Of a stretch of DNA of 23,749 nucleotides, positions 7,420 to 15,094 are shown piece after piece. Position 1 is the stretch's first letter; the number at the start of each line of letters is the position of its first letter. The notes under the pieces are model-generated. The model saw only the letters and a list, made by a program, of their open reading frames with translations. It was not told the origin of the DNA and ran no database searches. This DNA comes from an uncultured bacterium (GTDB taxonomy: Bacteria > Actinomycetota > Coriobacteriia > Coriobacteriales > Coriobacteriaceae), in NCBI GenBank assembly GCA_905214905.1, contig CAJMNK010000030.1, positions 1-23,749 of the forward strand. Reading direction: 5' to 3'. The translations under genes and the position numbers were made by a program.

Positions 7420-7932
7420 TTACGCAATCTCGTCGGAGTCGAGGTACAGCTCTCGGGCGTACAAGAAGAGCTGGGAAAGCATGAACAGGACGATGCCGAG
7501 AACCAGAGAGGTCCAATCGAATGATGAAGCGATCTCTTGGGCGCCGACGGCCCCCTCGCCGCCAAACATCGAAACGGAGGTTTTGAGTGAGCCGGCGTAG
7601 AGGCTGGTGGCAGCTTGAACAACGAAGAGAATGCCGAGCACCTTCAAGCATGTCGCAGACCCTTTCTTGAAGGGGTCTCCGCTCTTGATCGTCCACACGA
7701 GAACGGCGCTGAGGATGGTCGTAGCGATACCGATGACGGCAGGGACCAATGTCGAGATCGCAAGGGCTGGATACGCGGGGGAGTCTGCAATTACAGGGTT
7801 GTCGAGCACTTCGATTGCTGGCTTTAAGGAGAACGCCACTTGTGCGATGGCGGTGGCGCAAAGGGTCGCAGAGGCTATCGCACATGCGATGCGGAAGGAA
7901 TGAAGCCGGGGAGTGCGATTGTCGGAACTCAT
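7420..7932 (-). CDS. DUF2975 membrane protein
   Basis: This 170-residue protein has four predicted membrane helices (about 14-35, 57-80, 97-115 and 142-160). It has the family features of a GDPFKKG loop before the third helix and a short acidic end, YLDSDEIA. The family's biochemical role is unknown; it is usually encoded with a small YozG-type HTH regulator, as here. GGAGG lies 7 nt before ATG 7932. The gene is divergent from the ABC transporter cluster. It could be a membrane sensor or partner for the regulator, but that is inference. Confidence 0.82.
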   Translation of the reverse strand: MSSDNRTPRLHSFRIACAIASATLCATAIAQVAFSLKPAIEVLDNPVIADSPAYPALAISTLVPAVIGIATTILSAVLVWTIKSGDPFKKGSATCLKVLGILFVVQAATSLYAGSLKTSVSMFGGEGAVGAQEIASSFDWTSLVLGIVLFMLSQLFLYARELYLDSDEIA

Positions 7933-7970
7933 AATAACCTCCGAAGAATTTAAAAAACTCAGGTTACTTT

Positions 7971-7987
7971 TTAACAGTTTATGTTAA
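7971..7987. promoter_or_regulatory. Operator-like dyad TTAACA-N5-TGTTAA
   Basis: A perfect 6-bp inverted repeat in the divergent region between the DUF2975/HTH pair and the ABC genes. It is 38 nt from the DUF2975 start and about 80 nt from the permease start, suited to control either or both. It is a natural candidate site for the adjacent XRE regulator. A further hairpin, gggccga/tcggccc, lies at about 8012-8034 in the ABC leader. Confidence 0.4.
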
Positions 7988-8067
7988 ATTGACTTTGCCG
8001 GCAAGTAATAAGGGCCGAGCATTTTGTTCGGCCCCTCTGTTCCGACTGGATGAGGTTAAGGTTGGCG

Positions 8068-10290
8068 ATGAATATGCTCAAAATCTCGAAGGCGATCTTT
8101 AGGTCGCTTCTCTCCTCCAGGTCGCTCTGTGTTGTCGTTGTTGCGTTGATGGTTCTTTGTGCTCTGCCCGTCTTCAGGAGCGCGGCTGGCATCGACGGAC
8201 GGGTCGAATACCTCGAGTCGGGAATAACCCGTGTTGAGCAGGAATTGTCAGCATCCTATGCGGATGCGCTTGTGAATGCGGGGGAGGACGGTGTCTATAC
8301 CTCTTCATCGAGCATGCCCGCGCTTCTGTACCCTCTTGCCGCGGGACGTCTTATCTTGGCACCGCTCTCTCCCCTACTTCCGTTTCTGCAGATATCGGAT
8401 GGAGAGTACACCTATTATGACGGATCGAAGGAGTACTTGCTATGGGTCGCAACGGCCGTTGCCGTCTCGTTCCTTGCCGCGCGTCTTAACAAACGTGAAA
8501 AGCTCATCATCCAGGCACCGATGGGCGAGCTGGGTAGACTTGTTGCATCGAGCGTATGGGCGAGTGTTTTTGCAATGCTTGCCGTCCTCGCCATCAATCT
8601 TCCAGGGATAATCGCCGCGCTTGTGAAGAATGGCCCGGGCTCGCCGTTCTATCCGATAGGCTACATTCAATATGCGACTCCGGTTATCAAACCGGCTTGG
8701 CTGGTGTTCGCGCAGACGGCCATCTTGCAATTCTTGGTGGCAGCGTTCATCTCGCTTGTCGTTCACCTTGCCGTGAAGATTGCCAATAACCCTACGCTTG
8801 GAATCGTGTTCGTATGTGCCCTGATGAGGGTGACGATGGTTCCCGGGTATTACGGAAGATCCATCGCTTTACGTGAGTTCGCCCTGTTGAATCCCCTTAC
8901 GTATGCGAACACTGAGTTGACCGTCGGCGCCTATAGCCCGTACCCGACAACGCAGATAGTGAATCTGCCTGGACTTTGCTTCGAGCGTGGCGCGATTGCC
9001 CTCGTATGCGCAATCGGGATCGAGGTGCTGGCAATTAGCCTGCTTTGCGTTGCTGGAAAGAGCGGCTGCGCGTGCCCGATATCCCCGATTTGTCTTGAGA
9101 GAGGTTCCTTCACTGCATCGAGAACGGCAACTCGTTCGAGCGCTTGTGCCTCCGCCGTTGCATACGTAAGAACGATGGGGAAACTGCTCCTGCGTTCTCC
9201 TACCCTCGCCGTATGCGCGATTGCAATGTCGACGACGATGCTGGCCCCGGCTCTGGTCGAGATGTTTCCTGACGCTGATAACGTTTCCGCTGTTCGGTAT
9301 AGGGATGGGGAGCTCCGTTCAATAGATCGGTATCTAGAGCAGAACGCTGCGAATATGGACGTCGAGGGCAAAGCGGCCCTGGAAGACATGCGGGATGCTC
9401 TTTCGGGTTTCGTGTACGCGCCTATGCCTGCGGAGGGGTTTCGAAGCCTTGCGACGTACGAGCGCGCTCGAGGTGAGCTGGGCGCGGCAGATGCGACTCT
9501 CCTGCAATCGATTGGAATCGAGCCGGAGACTCCTTCTCGTGCGGAGGCGCGCGCCCTTCTGCTTGAGTCGATCGCGAGCTTGCCGGACCCCAAGGTTTAC
9601 GAGTTAAGTACGAAGATGCCCCCATTAATCCTCCTTTCGTATCTCCAGGCAGCGCTTCCCTCCTTATTTTTGCTGTTGCCCGTGGTTGTCACATCGCTCG
9701 CGTGCACCCACCTGCAGTGTCGTTCCCTTCTGGTTCTCCAGATCCCCGCAACAGCGCATGTGCGTTTTCTGACGGCTGTTGCGCTGGCTCTCCTGCTTGG
9801 CTTGGTGCTGCTTTTGGTGTCGATGGTTCCCGCTGTCGTTGTGTCCGTGATTAAGAACGGTGCGGGTGGATCGGAGTATCCCGTCGCTCTCATTCGGGCG
9901 GGAGCTTCGACAACGTCCATGGTGGGGGAGGCGGTGTTGTGCAGTATTCCGTTGCTGGTCATGGCATACGGCGTGATTTGCGTCGTCGCTGCGTTGACAG
10001 CAGCGATTAGCCGCAACCCCGTTGTCACCGGAATGGTTTGCGCTGTTCTCTTGGTGTTGGGTTCGTTGAGCGCTCATGTTGAAAGCGTGGGCATGGGCGT
10101 CGCGCTGCTGGCTCCATTCGCCTCGTTTGATCCCGCTTCCCAGGTGGGGACGATTGGGTTCCTTGGGCGAGGGACGAACGCGATGCCTTTTGGAGAGGTC
10201 GTCGGCGCATCGGGCGCTCTGCTGGTGGTCTTGGGCGCCGTATCTCCGTTGATGGTGCGCCTGAGTGTTCCAAAGATCGAAAGGGGATGA
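8068..10290 (+). CDS. Duplicated ABC-2-type permease
   Basis: This 740-residue integral membrane protein appears to be two tandem six-helix permease units. Helices in the first half include CVVVVALMVLCALPVF, the AVAVSFLAA region and AILQFLVAAFISLVV. The second half opens again at about residue 375 with LLRSPTLAVCAIAMSTTM. Both halves carry a matching loop after their third helix: KNGPGSPFYP in the first and KNGAGGSEYP in the second. The large soluble insert of the second half (around EMFPDADN...TKMPP) is probably extracytoplasmic. Start ATG 8068 is preferred over 8050 or 8074 because AAGG lies 6 nt upstream. Its end precedes the ATPase start by 5 nt. Substrate unknown; antimicrobial-peptide export or self-protection would fit but is unproven. 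Confidence 0.8.
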   Translation: MNMLKISKAIFRSLLSSRSLCVVVVALMVLCALPVFRSAAGIDGRVEYLESGITRVEQELSASYADALVNAGEDGVYTSSSSMPALLYPLAAGRLILAPLSPLLPFLQISDGEYTYYDGSKEYLLWVATAVAVSFLAARLNKREKLIIQAPMGELGRLVASSVWASVFAMLAVLAINLPGIIAALVKNGPGSPFYPIGYIQYATPVIKPAWLVFAQTAILQFLVAAFISLVVHLAVKIANNPTLGIVFVCALMRVTMVPGYYGRSIALREFALLNPLTYANTELTVGAYSPYPTTQIVNLPGLCFERGAIALVCAIGIEVLAISLLCVAGKSGCACPISPICLERGSFTASRTATRSSACASAVAYVRTMGKLLLRSPTLAVCAIAMSTTMLAPALVEMFPDADNVSAVRYRDGELRSIDRYLEQNAANMDVEGKAALEDMRDALSGFVYAPMPAEGFRSLATYERARGELGAADATLLQSIGIEPETPSRAEARALLLESIASLPDPKVYELSTKMPPLILLSYLQAALPSLFLLLPVVVTSLACTHLQCRSLLVLQIPATAHVRFLTAVALALLLGLVLLLVSMVPAVVVSVIKNGAGGSEYPVALIRAGASTTSMVGEAVLCSIPLLVMAYGVICVVAALTAAISRNPVVTGMVCAVLLVLGSLSAHVESVGMGVALLAPFASFDPASQVGTIGFLGRGTNAMPFGEVVGASGALLVVLGAVSPLMVRLSVPKIERG

Positions 10291-10295
10291 TCTCG

Positions 10296-11036
10296 ATGAT
10301 TGACCTTCAAACGCTGACGATCTCTTATGGAAGGAAGGTGCTCGTAGATTCGGTGAACGCTGAGTTTGCCCCGGGTACGGTCTACGGTCTCGTCGCTCCG
10401 AACGGGCATGGAAAGACGACGTTGCTGCGTGCGATGGCAGGTTTGCCGGGTCCTCGCGTGGACGGGAGCATCGTTCTGGATGAGGTGCAGGGTACGGGTG
10501 CGAGAGAGGTCCGTTCTATGATCTTCTATGCACCTGGTGAGGGGACGCTGCTGTATCCCGGATTGCGTGCGGAAGATCACCTCAAGATGGTTTGCGATAT
10601 GTGGCCGCATGCTCGCGATATCGAAGAGATAGTGGAACAAACGCAGATAGGCGAGTTCGCGAAGATGAGGATCCGCACTCTGAGCCAGGGCATGAAGCAG
10701 CAGCTTACCCTGGCGATTGCGTATGCGACGGGCGCGCGGTACCTTCTATTAGATGAGCCCATGAACGCGCTCGACCCCAGCAGGGTGGACTTGCATTCCG
10801 AGATTCTCAGGAAGCTGGCCGATTCTGGTACGTGCATCATCATGTCATCCCACATCTTGGATTCGGTCGATAGGCTGTGCGATGAGATTCTGTTTTTGAA
10901 GGATGGGAGGCTCATTAGAAGCATTCCGCAAGATGATGCTGCGCCGAAGTCTCCTGGATCCCATTTCGCAAAGCCTGCCGGACGCGCCGAGGGTGCGCTA
11001 AGCACGTATCGGCGACTCTACGAAAAGGGCGGGTAG
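10296..11036 (+). CDS. ABC transporter ATPase (ABC-2/BcrA type)
   Basis: This 246-residue nucleotide-binding subunit energises the permease encoded just upstream. Walker A is APNGHGKTT, the signature is LSQGMKQQ (the variant of LSGGQ usual for BcrA/drug-export ATPases), Walker B is YLLLDEPMNALDP, and the switch His lies in MSSHILD. An in-frame ATG at 10287 overlaps the permease stop as ATGA but has GGGG touching it; ATG 10296, with that GGGG 9 nt away, is the more likely start. Base composition resembles the permease and is less GC-rich than the following fusion gene. Confidence 0.9.
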   Translation: MIDLQTLTISYGRKVLVDSVNAEFAPGTVYGLVAPNGHGKTTLLRAMAGLPGPRVDGSIVLDEVQGTGAREVRSMIFYAPGEGTLLYPGLRAEDHLKMVCDMWPHARDIEEIVEQTQIGEFAKMRIRTLSQGMKQQLTLAIAYATGARYLLLDEPMNALDPSRVDLHSEILRKLADSGTCIIMSSHILDSVDRLCDEILFLKDGRLIRSIPQDDAAPKSPGSHFAKPAGRAEGALSTYRRLYEKGG

Positions 11037-11038
11037 AA

Positions 11039-11170
11039 ATGCAAGTTAAAAATCTATGTGGCCAATGTGATACCGTTGAACCTGTATATCGATACCGCTC
11101 AGCCATTCGCCTCGCCCCCGTCGCACGTATCTTCATCCGGTCTGTTACTTTTAATCTAACGATTCTTTGA
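11039..11170 (+). CDS. Possible 43-residue ORF within the ABC cluster
   Basis: A 43-codon frame starts 2 nt after the ATPase stop and fills most of the gap before the next ABC gene. It begins MQVKNLCGQCD, with a CxxC, and is otherwise basic and hydrophobic. A GGCGGG-like stretch is upstream but is a poor ribosome binding site. It could be a small peptide or chance. No family recognised. Confidence 0.2.
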   Translation: MQVKNLCGQCDTVEPVYRYRSAIRLAPVARIFIRSVTFNLTIL

Positions 11171-11189
11171 GGAACGTAGGTGCTTCTGA

Positions 11190-13004
11190 ATGTACTGTCG
11201 ACTTCTTCTCAAACTGATCCTAAGAGACAAGGCCGCATGGATTTGTACGCTCGTTCTCGCTGCAGCCTTTTCCGTCCCCATTGCGTTCAATTCACCCATC
11301 TACGGGCCCTTCTTTATGAAGCAGGGCATGCAGGGCTTTGTCGACGCATTCAATATGCGCGCACCCCAGGCCAGCGGCACAGACCTATCTCCAGAGCAGC
11401 AAGCTGACGCGGAGCTTGCAAGATACGCGAACGCCGCCCTTGCCGCTCAAACCGACGCCGCCTTTCTCGATTCTGCCGAGAGCTACTACGCGCTCATGGG
11501 CGAAGGCTTCCAATCCGGGTCCATCGTGGGAGACCAAGAGACCAATGACGCAGCGCTCGCATATTGCCGTGCCCTGAGCAGCTCCGGCATCACGGATATC
11601 CCGGCCTCCGCAAACGACCTGCCATTCCTTTCCTTCCTGCCTTACGCCATTGCCACGGCGCCGTCTTTCCTTCCCTTCATCCCCTTCTTTCTCTCGTCGA
11701 TACTCGTGCTCGGCGCCACAAGGCCTGCGACCCTGGCGGCAAAGGCGCCCGCGCCCAAATTCCGGCGCCTTATCCAGATCGTGTTTTCGATAATCGCCGC
11801 GGGGACCGCGATGCTCCTCGCCGGCCTCGCACCCGGGGGCATTTACGCCTTGGCCCTAAACGGCTTCGGGCAAATTGGGTACCCGATCGCCTTCTTCCAT
11901 GACGGCGCGCTTGCCACCACGACCGCGGGAAACGTCTTCACGACCCTGCTTCTCGCGCTGCTTGCGGGCGGAACCTTGATATCCGTTTGCTCCGCCGTCC
12001 TATCGACCGCAACGAGGCGCGTCCTCGCGGGCCCCCTTACCTCCGCGCTGCTTGTCGCGGCCCCGGCATTCCCGTTACTGTCCGATTCGGCACTGGAGCA
12101 TAACGCCGCGCTCAATCTCCTGCCGCTGGCCGTATTCTCGCCTATCGAGGCAACGGGCTACGTAGGATGCTTCCCGACAGAATTCATTGGCTCCGGTTCA
12201 GGCAGCGCATCGATGCTTGCCGTGGCCCTGGCATACGTCGCGGTCCTTTTTGCGGTCGGCGCCGTTGCGACACGTTCGCCCAAACAGCCCGGACCCGCGA
12301 AAAAGCACCATGGGCTCGAGCTTCTGGACGCGAGCGTGGGATACGGAAGCACGACGATACTTTCAATCGGGTCGCTTTTCCTGAGCCCGGGAACGGCGGC
12401 GGGCCTCGTTGCTCCCAACGGCTCGGGGAAAACCACCCTTCTTGAAGCGCTGTCGGGCCAATTTCCCGCCCGCATCCGCTCGGGAAGCCTGGCGGCAGAC
12501 GGAATCTGCCAACGTCGATCAGCCGAATTTGCAGAACTCGTCTACCTGAGCTCTTCGGGCAGCGCGGATCTCTATCCCACGCTATCGGCCATCGAGCACC
12601 TTGCTTTCGTTAGGGAGGCGTGGAAATCGGCCGCCGACATCGACTCGCTCTGCAGCTCCCTCGGAATCTCCCCATATCTCGACAAGCCGACCCGTAAACT
12701 CTCGACAGGAATGAAGCAGCAGGTAAAGCTTGCCATGGCGATATCGACCGATTGCCCGTACCTTATCCTCGATGAACCGCTGAACGGCCTCGATCCGGGA
12801 AAACGGAAAACCTCCTGCGACGCGATGCGCAGCGAGGTGGCGCGGGGACGAAGCGTGCTCATTTCAAGCCATCTGCTCGACGACCTGGCAGACCTCACCA
12901 ACTCGTTCTACTTCATCGAGGCCGGCACGCTCGTGGAAAAGATCAAGTCGTCCTCGCAGACGCTCAAGCAGGAATACCTCGATACATACGAGGGAGGTGA
13001 ATGA
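11190..13004 (+). CDS. ABC transporter permease-ATPase fusion
   Basis: This 604-residue protein joins a permease half (about residues 1-365, six predicted helices) to a C-terminal ATPase. Helices include WICTLVLAAAFSVPIAF and TTLLLALLAGGTLISV. The loop ALNGFGQIGYP matches the KNGxG..YP loops of the neighbouring duplicated permease, so the modules are related. The ATPase has Walker A APNGSGKTT, signature LSTGMKQQ, Walker B YLILDEPLNGLDP and SSHLLDD. The fusion order TM-then-NBD is unusual for ABC-2 exporters of this kind. The start ATG 11190 has only TAGG at 9 nt or GAGGA further away. By eye the gene is more GC-rich than the genes on either side, suggesting a separate origin or divergence. 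Confidence 0.85.
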   Translation: MYCRLLLKLILRDKAAWICTLVLAAAFSVPIAFNSPIYGPFFMKQGMQGFVDAFNMRAPQASGTDLSPEQQADAELARYANAALAAQTDAAFLDSAESYYALMGEGFQSGSIVGDQETNDAALAYCRALSSSGITDIPASANDLPFLSFLPYAIATAPSFLPFIPFFLSSILVLGATRPATLAAKAPAPKFRRLIQIVFSIIAAGTAMLLAGLAPGGIYALALNGFGQIGYPIAFFHDGALATTTAGNVFTTLLLALLAGGTLISVCSAVLSTATRRVLAGPLTSALLVAAPAFPLLSDSALEHNAALNLLPLAVFSPIEATGYVGCFPTEFIGSGSGSASMLAVALAYVAVLFAVGAVATRSPKQPGPAKKHHGLELLDASVGYGSTTILSIGSLFLSPGTAAGLVAPNGSGKTTLLEALSGQFPARIRSGSLAADGICQRRSAEFAELVYLSSSGSADLYPTLSAIEHLAFVREAWKSAADIDSLCSSLGISPYLDKPTRKLSTGMKQQVKLAMAISTDCPYLILDEPLNGLDPGKRKTSCDAMRSEVARGRSVLISSHLLDDLADLTNSFYFIEAGTLVEKIKSSSQTLKQEYLDTYEGGE

Positions 13005-13005
13005 C

Positions 13006-13434
13006 ATGATAGGCAAGAGCTATGCAAAGATAGCGATTGTTGGCTTTGTACTTTGTCTTGCAATGGTGCTATGTGCATCATTTGCGAGGTATAGGTCCGA
13101 GCAGTCGTTCATCGATGGCGCTGAAAATGGGTTTGGCATAGACGGGATGTATGTCAACGATGGCGCGACCAGGCCGTCTATGGCGATTCTTGCAGGCGAA
13201 GACATGGAATGGCAAATCTGTAATGACGATGGTTCTTGTATGAGTGGTCGTTTGGCCGCAACGAGCGACCCGAATTCGTTCGATCTTCTCGACAATGATG
13301 GAGCGGATTGCGGTTCTGTTCACCTTTCATATGCATCGCGAGACGGGATGGACGGCATCCTCTACGTCTCCCACGAAAATGGCAATTTCAAGATGCGCAG
13401 GACTAACCGGGTGCCGGCTTTTATCGAGGAGTGA
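13006..13434 (+). CDS. Small membrane-anchored extracytoplasmic protein
   Basis: This 142-residue protein has one N-terminal membrane helix (KIAIVGFVLCLAMVLCASFA) followed by a soluble domain of about 110 residues containing three Cys (WQICNDDGSCM and GADCGS). A GTG at 12997 is in frame, but ATG 13006 with GGGAGGTGA 5 nt before it is clearly the start, and it begins 1 nt after the ABC fusion stop. The tight coupling implies it works with the transporter, for instance as an external accessory or immunity protein. No family recognised. Confidence 0.7.
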   Translation: MIGKSYAKIAIVGFVLCLAMVLCASFARYRSEQSFIDGAENGFGIDGMYVNDGATRPSMAILAGEDMEWQICNDDGSCMSGRLAATSDPNSFDLLDNDGADCGSVHLSYASRDGMDGILYVSHENGNFKMRRTNRVPAFIEE

Positions 13435-13439
13435 GAGTT

Positions 13440-13468
13440 CCCGGCGGCCTGCCGATCAGACCGCCGGG
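13440..13468 (+). terminator. GC-rich stem-loop after the ABC cluster
   Basis: cccggcgg (13440-13447) pairs with ccgccggg (13461-13468) 5 nt after the last ABC-cluster stop. No T tract follows, so it may be a weak or Rho-assisted terminator or a 3' stabilising hairpin. Confidence 0.45.
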
Positions 13469-13477
13469 GTATTGAAC

Positions 13478-13513
13478 CCCGCATTCATCCGTACACACAC
13501 GGATGAATGCGGG
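13478..13513. repeat. Perfect 15-bp inverted repeat, 6-nt loop
   Basis: cccgcattcatccgt pairs perfectly with its complement at 13499-13513 around acacac. It sits between the ABC-cluster terminator and the exonuclease remnant. It lacks a T tract. It may be a repeat-element end or a recombination scar. Confidence 0.6.
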
Positions 13514-13560
13514 AAGTGTCCGGATGAAGTTGATAATCAAGGAAACAAAGCCGTTCTGCC

Positions 13561-13872
13561 TGGGACGGCATTGGCTTGGACTTTAACTACAACATCGCAA
13601 TCGACACTTATCAGCTCGCGCAACGCGCATGGCCAAATCTCGGACGCTGGTGCATGGAGGACCTTCGAGATTTACTGGACATCCAAAACGACGACGCACA
13701 CCGCGTGCTCGCCGACTGCGAAGACGAGATGGCTGTCTACAATGCGATCAGAAACGGCGTGAAGTCCGGAGAGCTTTCTGTGGAACCGCCGCACCGTCGC
13801 GCGAGCCGACCGGGCAACCCGGGCAATCTGGTCCCGACTCTCCCGGTCGTATTCCTACGATATCGCCCCTAA
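13561..13872 (+). pseudogene. DnaQ/DEDD-type exonuclease remnant
   Basis: The frame reads WDGIGLDFNYNIAIDTYQLA, then WCMEDLRDLLDI and DDAHRVLADCED. This is the C-terminal part of a DEDDh 3'-5' exonuclease fold, with the ExoIII motif H-x4-D in HRVLAD. The N-terminal ExoI motif (DxE) is absent; a stop lies upstream at 13534-13536 and the only start would be TTG without an RBS. The last ~35 residues (from about VEPPHRRAS) look unrelated, so the 3' end is also replaced. A dead fragment is the simplest reading. Confidence 0.6.
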
Positions 13873-13884
13873 ATCACCAACGTG

Positions 13885-14124
13885 TCAGATAAAGAATGAT
13901 GCAATGATTATGATCAAGCATACGGCGGATGCGACGACTGCGCCTTTTTTCCTCTCCTTTAGTCCGACGAATAGGGTTGCCGTAAAGTAAAGGGCGGAAA
14001 GGCAGTCTATGGCAAGCAAAACGAGTTCCTTGGGCGGTTTCAGCAAAAGGTCGCTAGCAAAGAGTAATGCAAGCAGGGCAAAGCCGATTGTGGTCAAGTA
14101 TCTCGATTGATTTTGCGACAGCAT
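13885..14124 (-). CDS. 79-residue three-helix membrane protein
   Basis: The protein has three hydrophobic helices (about residues 9-29, 34-55 and 60-79) with a GLKERKKG positive loop between the last two. AAAGGAGG precedes ATG 14124, and that Shine-Dalgarno lies at the stop of the secreted-protein gene upstream (12-nt gap), so they are one transcript. No family recognised. As the last gene of a small secreted-protein cluster it could be an immunity or accessory membrane protein. Confidence 0.7.
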   Translation of the reverse strand: MLSQNQSRYLTTIGFALLALLFASDLLLKPPKELVLLAIDCLSALYFTATLFVGLKERKKGAVVASAVCLIIIIASFFI

Positions 14125-14136
14125 GGCAACCTCCTT

Positions 14137-14541
14137 TTAGAACATGCAAGTGAAAAGTCGGCACGATGTCATTGCGGTTGCAAACAAGCCGCCGCCAGGA
14201 CCGGTTGTCACGAGACCGGCGATAACTTCAGCGGTGCCAGCAAGGTAGGGATCGCGCAGGCAAGACTCCTCCTTCACGTTCAGCTTGACCTTGTGAGGGA
14301 CGGTGCGGTTATTTGCAAATCCGTGAGAATCGCACCACGCCTTGGAATATGAATCCGTGCAGCGTCCGCGCTCAAAAAGGGATATATCGTAATTTTCGTC
14401 GTAGTTGTCTCCGACGTAGATTTCGCTGCTCTCGGCGGGAGACCCCTCGTCGGCATAGGCTGCCGCAACGGGCACAAATGGTGTCATGACAAGGGAGAGG
14501 CAAAGAGCTGCTGAGACGATGGAGAGCAGGCATTTCTTCAT
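14137..14541 (-). CDS. Sec-exported small Cys-containing protein
   Basis: This 134-residue precursor has a classic signal peptide: MKKCLLSIVSAALCLSLVM, then VPVAAAYA with cleavage likely near residue 30 before DEGS. The mature part is acidic at first and holds five Cys. Its C-terminal third is hydrophobic and glycine-rich (IAGLVTTGPGGGLFATAM) and ends TSCRLFTCMF. Two close Cys next to Thr/Ser at a hydrophobic end recalls secreted bacteriocins, and the preceding gene remnant is thioredoxin-like, but the precursor is longer than lantibiotic precursors and no modification enzyme is nearby. AAGGAG lies 7 nt before the start. Function unknown. Confidence 0.7.
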   Translation of the reverse strand: MKKCLLSIVSAALCLSLVMTPFVPVAAAYADEGSPAESSEIYVGDNYDENYDISLFERGRCTDSYSKAWCDSHGFANNRTVPHKVKLNVKEESCLRDPYLAGTAEVIAGLVTTGPGGGLFATAMTSCRLFTCMF

Positions 14542-14570
14542 GGCTGGCTCCTTAATCTGGCCTTTGATAG

Positions 14571-14789
14571 TTACTTGATGTCGCCTCCTTCCGCTTTATA
14601 TCCGTTGTATTTGGCGTATTTCTTTAATAAGGCAAGAGGTTCTTCCTCTCCTTCGGATAAGCCGATGATGTTTCCTTGATCATCCAGTATGAATATGGAC
14701 GGAATATGCTCAAGTTCATATTGGTCATACACGGTCTTATCTTAATCTATGTATATGGGAAAGTCTCCTTCATGGACCGAGGCTTCGTT
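14571..14789 (-). pseudogene. Thioredoxin/TlpA-like remnant with internal TAA
   Basis: The frame reads ...GDFPIYID, TAA (14742-14744), then DKTVYDQYELEHIPSIFIL and DDQGNIIGLSEGEE..., ending at TAA 14571-14573. The segment HIPSIFILDDQGNIIG is the cis-Pro strand and following strand-turn of TlpA/thioredoxin-fold proteins. The CxxC-bearing N-terminal half is missing. It lies 29 nt before the secreted Cys-protein gene in the same direction, suggesting a lost oxidoreductase of that operon. The stop could also be a sequencing error, but the missing upstream half argues for decay. Confidence 0.65.
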
Positions 14790-15009
14790 TTGAAACGGGA
14801 TACCGCTTCGATTCGTTCCGGACGCGGATGTGGACGTAACTGGTCTCGGTGCCAAGTGCGATTTCAGTGACGTATATGACTAAACGGGAATGTTTGAGCA
14901 GTGCCGGAGTCTTCATCTGGATTGTTCCGACTGAAACGTCAGCCCGAATACACTGCATGGCAACTCCAACAAGAATGCCCCCGGCGTAATCCTTCCCAAG
15001 GCACGGCAA
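14770..15009 (-). other. Possible remnant of a paralogous N-terminal domain
   Basis: An open frame of 79 codons contains TPALLKHSRLVIYVTEIAL followed by GTETSYVHIRVRNESK. Aligned by eye, this follows the N-terminal domain of the zinc-ribbon protein next door (NPSWQELCPVRVLAVQVS, DTETG..., NVSTKPIS) with spacing kept from the Pro to the TET. No ribosome binding site was seen. It could be a decayed duplicate of that domain; chance is a real alternative. Confidence 0.2.
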
Positions 15010-15033
15010 TAGCCAAGTTCAAGTGAACGCATA

Positions 15034-15065
15034 AAGGTGGCTCCCGATGGTTCGGAAGCCACCTT
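15034..15065 (-). terminator. Terminator of the zinc-ribbon/DUF6273 operon
   Basis: aaggtggctccc pairs with ggaagccacctt over 12 bp with one G-T pair and an 8-nt loop. Read on the - strand it lies 29 nt after the stop at 15095 and ends in cctttat, a weak T tract. Confidence 0.65.
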
Positions 15066-15094
15066 CACAATTTAACCGATGGAAAAATCGATTG

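Noticed and set aside
12997..13005. GTG start three codons upstream in the extracytoplasmic protein of the ABC cluster
   Set aside because: This GTG lies within the Shine-Dalgarno itself; ATG 13006 has ideal spacing.
14137..14541. Secreted Cys protein as a lantibiotic precursor of the lacticin 481 type
   Set aside because: The end FTCMF resembles FTCCS only superficially; it has a Sec signal peptide, a ~100-residue mature region and no LanM-type enzyme nearby.
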